Source of the DNA: Chitinophagaceae bacterium
Lineage (GTDB): Bacteria > Bacteroidota > Bacteroidia > Chitinophagales > Chitinophagaceae
Assembly: GCA_016786745.1 (NCBI GenBank)
Contig: JAEUVS010000090.1
Span: 1-37,147 of the forward strand
Length of the DNA: 37,147 bases
Reading direction: 5' to 3'
Position 1 is the first letter of the stretch, and the number at the start of each line of letters is the position of its first letter. Made by a program: the position numbers and the translations under genes. Under the pieces are notes generated by a model that saw only the letters and a program-made list of their open reading frames with translations, had not been told where the DNA came from and did not search any database. Of the stretch, positions 17,510-25,368 are shown piece by piece.

Positions 17510-18745
17510 ATGATGCCTTCCGCCACTCTTGAACGCCCGGCTCCGCTAACCGGCACAACCCCTAAAACGATCCAGCGACTTGCTACCATCGACATTCTCC
17601 GGGCGCTCACCATGGTGCTCATGATTTTTGTAAATGATCTCGGCAGTTTAAAAGGAATTCCGCTATGGCTCGAACATGTTGAACGTGGCGTGGATGGTAT
17701 TGGCCTGGCCGACGTAGTTTTCCCTGCCTTTCTTTTTATCGTTGGCCTGTCGTTGCCTTATGCAATTGACGCGCGGCGTAAAAAGGGCGATAGTGAACCG
17801 CAATTGCTCTTGCACGTGATTACACGGACTATCGCGCTCCTCGTTATGGGCGTTTTTCTGGTTAACGGTGAGTCTATCAATGCTGAAGCAACAGGTTTTT
17901 CAAGGGGACTTTGGAACACACTCAGTTGTCTCTCATTTATATTAATATGGAATGTTTATCCTAAAACAGCGAAAAAAGGTTTAGTGTTCGCCTCGCGGGC
18001 CGCTGGCATTATTATTCTTCTTGTACTGGCCTACGTATACAGGGGCGAGGCAAACGATGGTGAGGCAGGTCGGTTCGCACCCAAATGGTGGGGCATACTT
18101 GGTCTTATCGGATGGGCATACCTGGCAAGTGGCCTCATTACCGTTTTCGCTAAAAATAATTTTGTTGCCATTCTTTGTGCCTGGATATTTTTCGCATTGC
18201 TTAGCATGGGTTCTAAAGAAGGCATGGTTCCTGGGTTTCTTAGTTTCGTGCCCGATGCAATACGCGGAGGTACACTGGCAGGTTTAACGATGGGCGGGGT
18301 ACTTACCACTACGATATTCAGGTATTTTAAAGAGCGGAACGAAAATGCGAAAATGACTCTTACACTCCTGGCGTTTGCCGGTTTGCTGATTGTGTTGTCA
18401 ATTATTACACGTCCTTACTGGAAACTTGCCAAACTCGGCGCAACTCCTGCCTGGTTGTTCCTGTGCAGTGCTTTTACGATTTTAGGGTTCATCGTGATAT
18501 ACTGGATCGCGGATGTTTACAAAAAAGCAAACTGGTTCAATTTCATCAGGCCGGCCGGCACGGCAACCATCCTTTGTTACTTCATTCCATATTTTCTTTA
18601 TGCATTATTCCGCGCGGTAAACCTCCATTGGCCCGATCCTATTATCACCGGTGCGGTCGGATTGCTCAAATCATTATGTCTCGCGTTGCTTTGCGTATTT
18701 ATAACAGGATTATTATTCAGGGGTGGCGTGCGTCTGAAGCTTTAA
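17510..18745 (+). CDS. Polytopic membrane protein of the HGSNAT/DUF5009 acyltransferase family
   Basis: The 411-residue protein starts at ATG 17510 (a second ATG follows at once). The longer frame to 17372 has no sign of coding. It opens with the family signature RLATIDILRALTMVLMIF and DGIGLADVVFPAFLFIVG, followed by about ten hydrophobic helices. Relatives include human heparan-alpha-glucosaminide N-acetyltransferase, which passes acetyl groups across a membrane to glucosamine, and bacterial DUF5009/YeiB-like proteins. A role in acetylating a periplasmic sugar is possible, not shown. It is first in a plus-strand operon: 8 bp to the amidohydrolase, which in turn overlaps the epimerase-like gene. 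Confidence 0.85.
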   Translation: MMPSATLERPAPLTGTTPKTIQRLATIDILRALTMVLMIFVNDLGSLKGIPLWLEHVERGVDGIGLADVVFPAFLFIVGLSLPYAIDARRKKGDSEPQLLLHVITRTIALLVMGVFLVNGESINAEATGFSRGLWNTLSCLSFILIWNVYPKTAKKGLVFASRAAGIIILLVLAYVYRGEANDGEAGRFAPKWWGILGLIGWAYLASGLITVFAKNNFVAILCAWIFFALLSMGSKEGMVPGFLSFVPDAIRGGTLAGLTMGGVLTTTIFRYFKERNENAKMTLTLLAFAGLLIVLSIITRPYWKLAKLGATPAWLFLCSAFTILGFIVIYWIADVYKKANWFNFIRPAGTATILCYFIPYFLYALFRAVNLHWPDPIITGAVGLLKSLCLALLCVFITGLLFRGGVRLKL

Positions 18746-18753
18746 ATTTGAGT

Positions 18754-20073
18754 ATGAAGAAAATTATTGCGGCCCTTTCGATCCTGATCTTATTACATTC
18801 TCAACATTCATTCGCGCAGTCGCGCATTACTGTAATAAAAGCGGGCAAACTGGTTGACCCCGAAAAAGGTGAAGTGCTGACCAACCAGGTAATTATAATA
18901 GATAGCAACATTATTACAGCCGTCGGCCCATCATTGGCTATTCCTAAAAATGCGAAAGTGATAGATCTGAGCAATGCAACGGTCTTGCCGGGTTTAATCG
19001 ACTGTCATACCCATTTAACAACATCTCCTGGTAGTGATTATTACGCTGATATTTTCCGGAAAACACCAATCGATTTTGCCATGATTGCACCAACTTACGC
19101 CCGGAAAACTTTGATGGCAGGCTTCACAACCTGCAGGGATGTTGGGGTTGACGTGCCCGCGTTTATTGATATATCATTGCGGAACGCGATAAATAACGGG
19201 GACATCGAAGGTCCGCGGATGCAGTGTGCCACCATGTATATCGGGGCAACGGGTAGTCATGCCGACCTCAATGGCTTTTCGCCATACCTCGAATGGAATG
19301 TGCCCGAGAAAATGCTGGGTATTGCAAATGGTATCGATGGAGTAAGAGAGCAGGTTCGGTACAATATAAAATATGGAGCCGACGTGATAAAATTCGGGGC
19401 AAGCGCTGGCGTATTATCTGAAGAAGAAAGTGTGGGGGCACCGCAGTATACGCAGGAAGAAATGAATGCGATCGTGGACGAGGCGAAGCTGTGGGGTAAA
19501 AAAGCTTGTGCTCATGCTCACGGCGCTGAGGCTATCAAGATGGCTGTTAAGTCTGGCGTAGCATCTGTTGAGCATGGAAGCTTTCTTGATGAAGAAGGAA
19601 TAAAGTTGATGAAAGAAAAAGGGACATATTTAGTTGCGGATATTTATAATGATGACTATATCGTAAGTGAATATTTGAAATTAGGCTATCCGCAAAAAAT
19701 TGTTGACAAGGAAAAACTGGTCGGCAGAACGCAGCGTGAAAACTTTCAAAAAGCTGTGCAGGCTGGTGTGAAAGTGGCTTTTGGAACGGATGCAGGCGTG
19801 TATCCGCATGGTGATAACGGGAAACAATTCAGGTACATGGTGAAATTCGGGCTGACGCCTATGAAAGCAATACAGGCCGCAACAGTAAATGCTGCTGATT
19901 TGTTGGGATGGACAAACAAAGTCGGTTCTGTGAGTAAAAATAAATTCGCGGATATCATCGCTGTGGAGGGCAACCCGGTAGATGATGTGACTATTCTTGA
20001 AAAAGTAAAATTTGTGATGAAGGACGGTGTGGTATATAAAAATGAATTAAACAGCAAAACTGCTAAACAATGA
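18754..20073 (+). CDS. Secreted metal-dependent amidohydrolase (imidazolonepropionase/prolidase-like)
   Basis: The 439-residue protein starts at the ATG at 18754, which gives a signal peptide (MKKIIAALSILILLHSQHSF) ending FAQ; in-frame codons farther upstream overlap the acyltransferase gene. The amidohydrolase TIM barrel shows all expected metal ligands: H85 and H87 (DCHTH), K213 (VIKFGASAG, likely carboxylated), H254/H256 (AHAHG), H274 (VEHGSF) and D346 (FGTDAG). The C-terminal strand closes the composite beta domain (GSVSKNKFADIIAVEGNPV). Close families hydrolyse dipeptides (Xaa-Pro, Xaa-Arg) or cyclic amides; the precise substrate is open. Export to the periplasm is typical for this subgroup in Bacteroidota. 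The stop overlaps the next gene's ATG by 4 bp (ATGA), indicating translational coupling. Confidence 0.92.
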   Translation: MKKIIAALSILILLHSQHSFAQSRITVIKAGKLVDPEKGEVLTNQVIIIDSNIITAVGPSLAIPKNAKVIDLSNATVLPGLIDCHTHLTTSPGSDYYADIFRKTPIDFAMIAPTYARKTLMAGFTTCRDVGVDVPAFIDISLRNAINNGDIEGPRMQCATMYIGATGSHADLNGFSPYLEWNVPEKMLGIANGIDGVREQVRYNIKYGADVIKFGASAGVLSEEESVGAPQYTQEEMNAIVDEAKLWGKKACAHAHGAEAIKMAVKSGVASVEHGSFLDEEGIKLMKEKGTYLVADIYNDDYIVSEYLKLGYPQKIVDKEKLVGRTQRENFQKAVQAGVKVAFGTDAGVYPHGDNGKQFRYMVKFGLTPMKAIQAATVNAADLLGWTNKVGSVSKNKFADIIAVEGNPVDDVTILEKVKFVMKDGVVYKNELNSKTAKQ

Positions 20074-20930
20074 TCAAAAACCTATTTTTCCCCGCACTCG
20101 TGAGTTGTATGTTTATTGGATGTGGCTCCAATGAATCTTCTGCTGACAACCAGGACCAGGTGGCAACCGACTCAGCATATACATGGAACCTTGGCGTGGC
20201 ATTATGGACGTTTCACAATGTTGATTTTCCAACGTCGTTGAGCATGGCTGATAGTGCGGGATTGAAACTCATTGAACCTAATACATTTCATAGTGCGGGT
20301 AAGGACCTAAGAGATACGTTGCTCGGGAAGCTTTCTCCGGAAGGTATTGAGAAGCTGAAATCGTATGTGCAGCAGCACGGCATAACTGTGGGTTCCCTGT
20401 ATCTCGGCGGTGGAAACACGGTTGATGACTGGAAGAAAGACTTTGAGAAGGCGAAACAATTCGGAGTGAAGTTCGTGACGGCCGAACCTCCGATGAAGAT
20501 GTGGGATGTGGTCGATAGCCTGGCGGGTGTATATGGGATGAAAGTGGCTATTCATGAGCATTGGAAGGGAACAAGTATTTACTGGCACCCTGATTCTGTG
20601 CTGGCGGCGATAAAGGATCATAAAAATTTTGGCGCGTGTGCCGATTTGGGCCACTGGCCGAAGAGTGGAATTAATTCGCTGGATGCGGTTAAGAAATTAG
20701 ATGGACATATCATCAGCGTGCATTTGAAAGATATTGCGGCGATGAATGATCCGAAGTTAGTGGATGTGCGTGTGGGTACTGGTATTGTGCCAATGCCCGA
20801 AATTTTCGCTGAGTTGAAACGACAGAAGTTCGAGGGGAATATTTATATAGAAAGAGACTCTATCGAAAACCCTACAAACGTTCCGTCTGTTATAGCCGCT
20901 GTGAAATATTTTAATGAAACCGCGGAATAG
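20070..20930 (+). CDS. Lipoprotein sugar isomerase/epimerase (xylose-isomerase-like TIM barrel)
   Basis: The 286-residue protein has a lipoprotein signal with lipobox FIGC (C18), so it should be anchored in the periplasm. The barrel belongs to the AP endonuclease 2/xylose isomerase-like family. It shows candidate metal-binding residues in order: TAEPP, AIHEHW, ADLGHW, SVHLKD and IERD. Family members isomerise or epimerise sugars, sugar acids or inositol, or act as 3-keto-sugar lyases/hydratases in Bacteroidota. The start ATG overlaps the amidohydrolase stop by 4 bp. The substrate is not visible in the sequence. Confidence 0.88.
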   Translation: MIKNLFFPALVSCMFIGCGSNESSADNQDQVATDSAYTWNLGVALWTFHNVDFPTSLSMADSAGLKLIEPNTFHSAGKDLRDTLLGKLSPEGIEKLKSYVQQHGITVGSLYLGGGNTVDDWKKDFEKAKQFGVKFVTAEPPMKMWDVVDSLAGVYGMKVAIHEHWKGTSIYWHPDSVLAAIKDHKNFGACADLGHWPKSGINSLDAVKKLDGHIISVHLKDIAAMNDPKLVDVRVGTGIVPMPEIFAELKRQKFEGNIYIERDSIENPTNVPSVIAAVKYFNETAE

Positions 20931-21000
20931 ATGGGGGTAAAACCGGCAGCTTAGCAGTCCACAACCACAAAAGTCGAAAATTACCGACCTTCACATAAGC

Positions 21001-23916
21001 ATGCCAAAACCCCTGCATACCTGCTTATTCTTCGTATGTATCCTGCTGAGCAGCGAACTGGCTCGCGCGCAAAGCAGGAAAACAGACAGCCTGCTCGCGC
21101 TGCTGGCCTCGGCACAGGACACCACAAAAGTGAACATCCTGAACCAGCTCAGCTCATCGTATTGGTATAGCGATCCAGCTAAAACTTTTCAATACGCCAG
21201 CCAGGCGGCCCAACTCGCGGAGGAACTGGATTTCAAAAGAGGCCTGGCCGCCGCGTATAACAACACGGGTGTCGGATATTACCAGCAAAACAATTACGAC
21301 TCGTCAATAGTATGGTATAACAAGGCCATCGAAGTACATAAAGAAACAGGAAATTACAGGGGCGAAGCATATGCACTTAATAACATAGGCCTCATTTACT
21401 GGAAGCAAGGGGAGCTACCTACTGCGGTAAAGTTCTATATGCAGGCGCTAAAATTGTGGGAAGACAACAAAAACGAAAGCGAAACTTCTTCTATATACGA
21501 CAACCTGGGCAACATTTACAACGAACAGGAAGAATATGACCGCGCTATCTCCTATTATAATAAGGCGATAGAAATTCAGGAAAAATATAACCGGTCGGGA
21601 CACGAAAGAAGCATGACCCTGAGTAACATCGGATCCGCCTACCTGGGTAAAGAAAACACCACTGAAGCATTGAAGTATTTCCTGGAATCGCTCGAATTTC
21701 TTGATGAAGACGAGATAGAAAGTCGCGGTGTTTCCCTTTCCAATATCGGCCTCACTTATGTTGACATGAACAATTTTGTGAAGGCGGAACAATACCTGGT
21801 AGAAGCAATGAATCTCCAGGAAGGAATTGAAGATTACGACGGAATGGTCCACACGCTCATGGGTCTCTCGAAAACCTATCAGAAAACAGGCAGGCTAAAA
21901 GAAAGCCTGAAGTACGCCAACCGCACACTTGAAATCGTACAACAGATAAACGATAAAGCAGTGCTGGCTGAGGCATGGCTTATGTTATCGGATATATCCG
22001 CCGAAACCGGCGACTATAAAAAAGCCTATCAATATTTTATCAACCACGCCGCGGCCAGGGATTCGATCAGGAACAAAGAGAATATTTATAAGATCGCTCA
22101 CCTGCAAGCCGGACTTGAAACAGAAAAGAAACAAGCTGAACTGGAATTGCTGAAAAAGGAAACGGAGCAACAGGCGTTTCGCAGAAATACCATTTTCGTA
22201 GGACTCGTTGCACTGTTAATTATTGCGGCCCTGGTAGTAAGCAGGCAACGGCTGAAAATAAAACAGAGCCAGCAGTTGGTACAAATCAACGAGCAGCTTA
22301 CGCGACAGTCGAGGCAACTCGAAGAGCAAACCGAAAAATTAAGGGAGACCGACAAAGTGAAATCGGCATTCTTCGCGAACATTTCACATGAATTCAGAAC
22401 ACCACTCACCTTAATTTTAAATAGCCTCACCGACAGAATCGAAACAGTTAAAGTGTCAGGCAAAGAAGAGGACCTGCTTCAGTACGAACTTATGCACAGA
22501 AATGCGAGGCGGCTGCTCAACCTCATCAATCAACTGCTCGACCTCTCTAAGCTCGATGCTAAAGAAATGAAGCTGAACCCTGAAAACATCGACCTGGTAA
22601 AATTGCTTAATGTTATCCATGCCTCATTTTCTTCGCTTGCCAGCTCAAGGGAAGTAACGTTCACGGCTTCTGTACCGACACAGAAGATTATCTGCAGGAT
22701 AGACGTTGATAAATTCGAGAAAATATCTTACAACCTTCTCTCGAACGCCTTCAAGTTCACTCCGCGAGGCGGTACAATTAATTATAATGCCGAATTGCAG
22801 GAAGTACCTGCAGGCAGAAAGATAAAAATTACGGTGACAGACACCGGTGCCGGTATCGCGACGGATCAGCTTGCGCATGTTTTCAACAGGTTTTACCAGG
22901 GCAAACAATACTATTCCGACGAGCAGGGCACCGGCATCGGGCTCGCGCTTACAAAAGAACTGGTGGAAATGCAGGGAGGACAGATTTCTGTCGAGTCTTC
23001 CGAAGGAAATGGGGCACGGTTTATCATCATACTGCCGCTGAATGATGCCACGGGAGAAGAAGTGTTCAGGGAAAAGAAAATTATAGTGAATGAATTTGTA
23101 GCGGACGAGGCGATCAGGAGCACACAGGAAGAAATTATCCAGGATAGTGAAAAGCCCACAGTATTGATTGTGGAGGACAATGAAGACCTGAGACATTATT
23201 TGAAGAGGGCGCTCAGCGATCAATATATCGTCCTGGAGAGCGAGGACGGCAGCAAGGGACTTCAGAAAGCAATAAGTACTATACCCGACCTGGTCGTGAG
23301 CGACCGGATGATGCCGGGCATGGATGGTATTACCCTTTGCCAAAAATTAAAAACTGACGAACGGACGAGCCATATACCTATTATATTATTAACGGCTATG
23401 GCGTCGGATAATGCAAAACTGCAGGGACTCGAAACCGGGGCCGACGATTACCTCACCAAGCCGTTCGATAACCGCGAACTCGTCCTCCGGATCAAAAATT
23501 TGATAGAAAACCGCCGTCAAATGCGGGAAAGGTTCAGCAAAGAGATGCTTCTCGGTCCGAAAAAGATTCCAGTTACCTCGATGGACGAGAAATTCCTGGA
23601 GAAAGTTATGGAGGCGGTGGAGACAAATATGGGCGACCCCGACTTCAATATGGAAAAATTCGGACAGCAGGTTGCACTTAGCAGGATGCAGCTTCACAGG
23701 AAATTGAAGGCACTGACCAACCAATCGCCGGGTGATTTTCTAAGATCCATGCGTTTGAAACGTGCAAAACGACTCCTTGAATCCCGCGCGGGCAACGTTT
23801 CGGAGGTCGCTTATGAAGTTGGGTTCAATAATCTCTCCTACTTTTCTAAATGTTACAAAGAAGAATTTGGCATTTTACCGAATGAATCTGCGGCTTTAAA
23901 AGAAAATCTTACCTGA
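21001..23916 (+). CDS. One-piece hybrid two-component regulator: TPR sensor, histidine kinase, receiver, AraC DNA-binding domain
   Basis: The 971-residue protein starts with a signal peptide (ending ARAQ24). The periplasmic part, about 40-390, is a run of TPR repeats (AYALNNIGLIYWKQGELPTA). A membrane helix lies at about 397-416 (FVGLVALLIIAALVVS), then a coiled coil. The kinase has the phospho-accepting H463 in NISHEFRTP, an N box (NLLSNAFKFTP), and a G box (GTGIGLALTKEL). The receiver has an acidic pair (VEDNED), the phospho-accepting D768 in VVSDRMMPG and the KPF lysine. The AraC helix-turn-helix pair ends the protein (VAYEVGFNNLSYFSKCYKEE). It therefore senses, signals and binds DNA in one chain. 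Its sensor is TPR, not the Reg_prop/Y_Y_Y type typical of polysaccharide utilisation loci. A likely target site cluster lies just downstream. Confidence 0.95.
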   Translation: MPKPLHTCLFFVCILLSSELARAQSRKTDSLLALLASAQDTTKVNILNQLSSSYWYSDPAKTFQYASQAAQLAEELDFKRGLAAAYNNTGVGYYQQNNYDSSIVWYNKAIEVHKETGNYRGEAYALNNIGLIYWKQGELPTAVKFYMQALKLWEDNKNESETSSIYDNLGNIYNEQEEYDRAISYYNKAIEIQEKYNRSGHERSMTLSNIGSAYLGKENTTEALKYFLESLEFLDEDEIESRGVSLSNIGLTYVDMNNFVKAEQYLVEAMNLQEGIEDYDGMVHTLMGLSKTYQKTGRLKESLKYANRTLEIVQQINDKAVLAEAWLMLSDISAETGDYKKAYQYFINHAAARDSIRNKENIYKIAHLQAGLETEKKQAELELLKKETEQQAFRRNTIFVGLVALLIIAALVVSRQRLKIKQSQQLVQINEQLTRQSRQLEEQTEKLRETDKVKSAFFANISHEFRTPLTLILNSLTDRIETVKVSGKEEDLLQYELMHRNARRLLNLINQLLDLSKLDAKEMKLNPENIDLVKLLNVIHASFSSLASSREVTFTASVPTQKIICRIDVDKFEKISYNLLSNAFKFTPRGGTINYNAELQEVPAGRKIKITVTDTGAGIATDQLAHVFNRFYQGKQYYSDEQGTGIGLALTKELVEMQGGQISVESSEGNGARFIIILPLNDATGEEVFREKKIIVNEFVADEAIRSTQEEIIQDSEKPTVLIVEDNEDLRHYLKRALSDQYIVLESEDGSKGLQKAISTIPDLVVSDRMMPGMDGITLCQKLKTDERTSHIPIILLTAMASDNAKLQGLETGADDYLTKPFDNRELVLRIKNLIENRRQMRERFSKEMLLGPKKIPVTSMDEKFLEKVMEAVETNMGDPDFNMEKFGQQVALSRMQLHRKLKALTNQSPGDFLRSMRLKRAKRLLESRAGNVSEVAYEVGFNNLSYFSKCYKEEFGILPNESAALKENLT

Positions 23917-23926
23917 ATTTTGAGAA

Positions 23927-24025
23927 TGTTACAAAAGTAGCAGTCAATGTTACAGCGTTACGATTTATAACGCGCTGATTTCCAATCATTTTACAAAAAG
24001 TTACTGTAGTGTTATTCAGTGTTAC
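23927..24025. promoter_or_regulatory. Cluster of TGTTAC-type hexamers, candidate regulator-binding array
   Basis: Copies of TGTTAC occur at 23927, 23948 and 24020, with close variants AGTTAC at 23999, TGTTAT at 24010 and CGTTAC at 23956. Several spacings are near whole helical turns (21 bp for 23927-23948; 11 and 10 bp for 23999-24010-24020). They lie between the end of the hybrid regulator gene and the lipoprotein gene at 24108, so they may control the latter. Chance occurrence has not been calculated. Confidence 0.4.
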
Positions 24026-24107
24026 CCACGTTCTAACACATGGGGTATTTGCGGCTGTATGTTCGCATTGTCGAAATCAAAAACAAAAAATAAAAAAACA
24101 AATTGAC

Positions 24108-24530
24108 ATGAAACACACAGCATTATTAATTAAAAAATTCACTTTCGTGCTCCTTACTATTACTCTTGCATTGGTATCATGCAGCAAGAAAGATTCAGAT
24201 GTATCAGTTCCTTCGGCTCCGTTTGCCGGTAACTACCTGGTAGTTGAAGAAGATGAAACTTATACATTAAAGATTGAAAACACGAGCGGCAACAATTTTC
24301 AGATCAGGGAATTTGGTGGTTTTATGAATGTACCGGTTAAGGCTACTGCAAACGGCAATACGTTGAACATTCCTTCACAAACATTTACTAATCCAAGTGG
24401 TAAATCGCTGACAATTACGGGTACAGGAACCCTGATCACCAAAGGTTCCAAAGACGACACCATTAAGTTTACTTACAGCGTTTCCGGGTTCGCTAACTAC
24501 TCGAGCGACTTCGAAGGCGCGAGACAATAA
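24108..24530 (+). CDS. Small lipoprotein, beta-rich
   Basis: The 140-residue product starts at ATG 24108 (MKHTALLIKKFTFVLLTITL) and has a lipobox LVSC followed by SKK. The mature part begins with a Ser/Pro linker, then shows eight or so short strands (GNYLVVEEDETYTLKIENT; SLTITGTGTLITK), as in small lipocalin-like or barrel-sandwich lipoproteins. No family is recognised. In-frame codons upstream to 24009 are in the repeat-rich leader and are not judged coding. The leader (23917-24107) has the TGTTAC hexamers, and a hairpin follows the stop, so it is probably a single-gene unit. Confidence 0.75.
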   Translation: MKHTALLIKKFTFVLLTITLALVSCSKKDSDVSVPSAPFAGNYLVVEEDETYTLKIENTSGNNFQIREFGGFMNVPVKATANGNTLNIPSQTFTNPSGKSLTITGTGTLITKGSKDDTIKFTYSVSGFANYSSDFEGARQ

Positions 24531-24572
24531 ACTTTTCTACGATACTTTTTCATGGACACACGGATACAGATG

Positions 24573-24589
24573 GGCCCCTCGGGGCCTTT
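24573..24589 (+). terminator. Short GC-rich hairpin after the lipoprotein gene
   Basis: GGCCC (24573-24577) pairs with GGGCC (24582-24586) around a CTCG tetraloop and is followed by TTT. The stem is short and the U run is weak, so efficiency may be partial, allowing read-through into the next lipoprotein gene. Confidence 0.45.
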
Positions 24590-24629
24590 CCTGTTTGGTA
24601 TGATATTTTTCTTTCTATGAGAAAACAAA

Positions 24630-24824
24630 ATGAAAACCTTCTTTTCTGTCCTAATTATAGCAGTTCTTTCCGCCTGCGCGAACAACTCAGAAAATTCTGA
24701 AGTCGCCAACGATACCATGCCGGTGATAACCCCGGATACAGTAGACACGAGCAGGGTCATCACTCCTCCTCCTACTGGTGACAGCAACGTCGTAAAACCC
24801 GATTCTACTGTAGAGAGCAGGTAA
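24630..24824 (+). CDS. Very small lipoprotein
   Basis: The 64-residue product has a lipoprotein signal peptide with lipobox LSAC (MKTFFSVLIIAVLSAC). The mature part is only about 49 residues, low in complexity and rich in Asn, Asp, Thr and Pro (VITPDTVDTSRVITPPPTGD), so it is probably unstructured. No family is recognised. Its TAA stop is 3 bp from the stop of the convergent XRE gene. It is accepted as real because the signal and lipobox are textbook and the reading frame covers the whole gap. Confidence 0.65.
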   Translation: MKTFFSVLIIAVLSACANNSENSEVANDTMPVITPDTVDTSRVITPPPTGDSNVVKPDSTVESR

Positions 24825-24827
24825 CCT

Positions 24828-25040
24828 TTAGGCTTTCGTATTTAGCAGCTCGGTCACTTCAACGCCGAGCACTTTGGCGATTTTAAATAGGGTTTCGAGA
24901 TTCGGCTGTGCGTCGTTTGTACACCACCGCGATACAGCGGCTGGCGTTACCCCCATTTTTTCGGCGAGCCAGAGGTTTGTTTTGTCCCTTTCTATCAGGG
25001 CAATTTTGATGCGGTTGAATCTTTTTTTCTGTGAACTCAT
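24828..25040 (-). CDS. Small XRE-family helix-turn-helix regulator
   Basis: The 70-residue protein is a single Cro/CI-type helix-turn-helix: RIKIALIERDKTNLWLAEKM, recognition-helix region GVTPAAVSRWCTNDAQP, and closing helices LETLFKIAKVLGVEVTELL. It binds DNA as a dimer; target genes are unknown. The start is ATG at 25040, and 328 bp without another gene lie upstream. It is not next to a toxin gene, so a toxin-antitoxin role has no support. Confidence 0.9.
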   Translation of the reverse strand: MSSQKKRFNRIKIALIERDKTNLWLAEKMGVTPAAVSRWCTNDAQPNLETLFKIAKVLGVEVTELLNTKA

Positions 25041-25198
25041 TTTGTGGTAAGAGTGTTATGATGCGGCAACTAAATGAATATGCTGCACAAAACATGAGTG
25101 TCAAATTTATAAAAAAGAAGAATTCACGCATACACAAACCCGTTATGAAATGGCAAACCGGCGAATTTCAGCGAAGCCAGGCATTTAGATTCGAATAG

Positions 25199-25213
25199 CC
25201 TGATCGAATCAGG
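25199..25213. repeat. Palindrome CCTGAT-CGA-ATCAGG
   Basis: Perfect 6-bp arms around a 3-nt centre, within the XRE/T9SS intergenic region. The size and symmetry suit a dimeric helix-turn-helix operator, perhaps that of the neighbouring XRE protein; this is inference. Confidence 0.4.
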
Positions 25214-25225
25214 TTACAAAGCGGT

Positions 25226-25246
25226 TTGGGATAAAATCCCAATTTT
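25226..25246 (+). terminator. Hairpin TTGGGAT-AAA-ATCCCAA followed by TTTT
   Basis: Seven-base-pair stem (25226-25232 with 25236-25242), 3-nt loop and four T. It could terminate or attenuate a plus-strand leader transcript ahead of the secreted-protein gene. It lies 127 bp before that gene's ATG and no plus-strand gene ends nearby, so an attenuator or operator is as likely as a terminator. Confidence 0.35.
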
Positions 25247-25368
25247 AGAAATCATCCCGAAGAGGGAATATCAATTATTTTATTATTTGGCATTAGTAGA
25301 TGATTATCAATAGGATGCGCTCTGGCATCCTTTTCGAAATACAGGTAGTATCCTTAAACACCGTATTT

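Larger units (their letters stand above)
25041..25368. other. 328-bp intergenic region between divergent XRE and T9SS genes
   Basis: No convincing gene on either strand. It must contain the promoters of the XRE gene (minus) and the secreted protein at 25369 (plus). It contains two inverted repeats, listed separately. A near-match to the -7 box (TATTATTTG) lies at about 25278-25286. Confidence 0.6.

Noticed and set aside
24828..25040. XRE protein as antitoxin of a toxin-antitoxin pair
   Set aside because: Neither neighbour resembles a toxin; both flanking genes encode exported proteins on the opposite strand.
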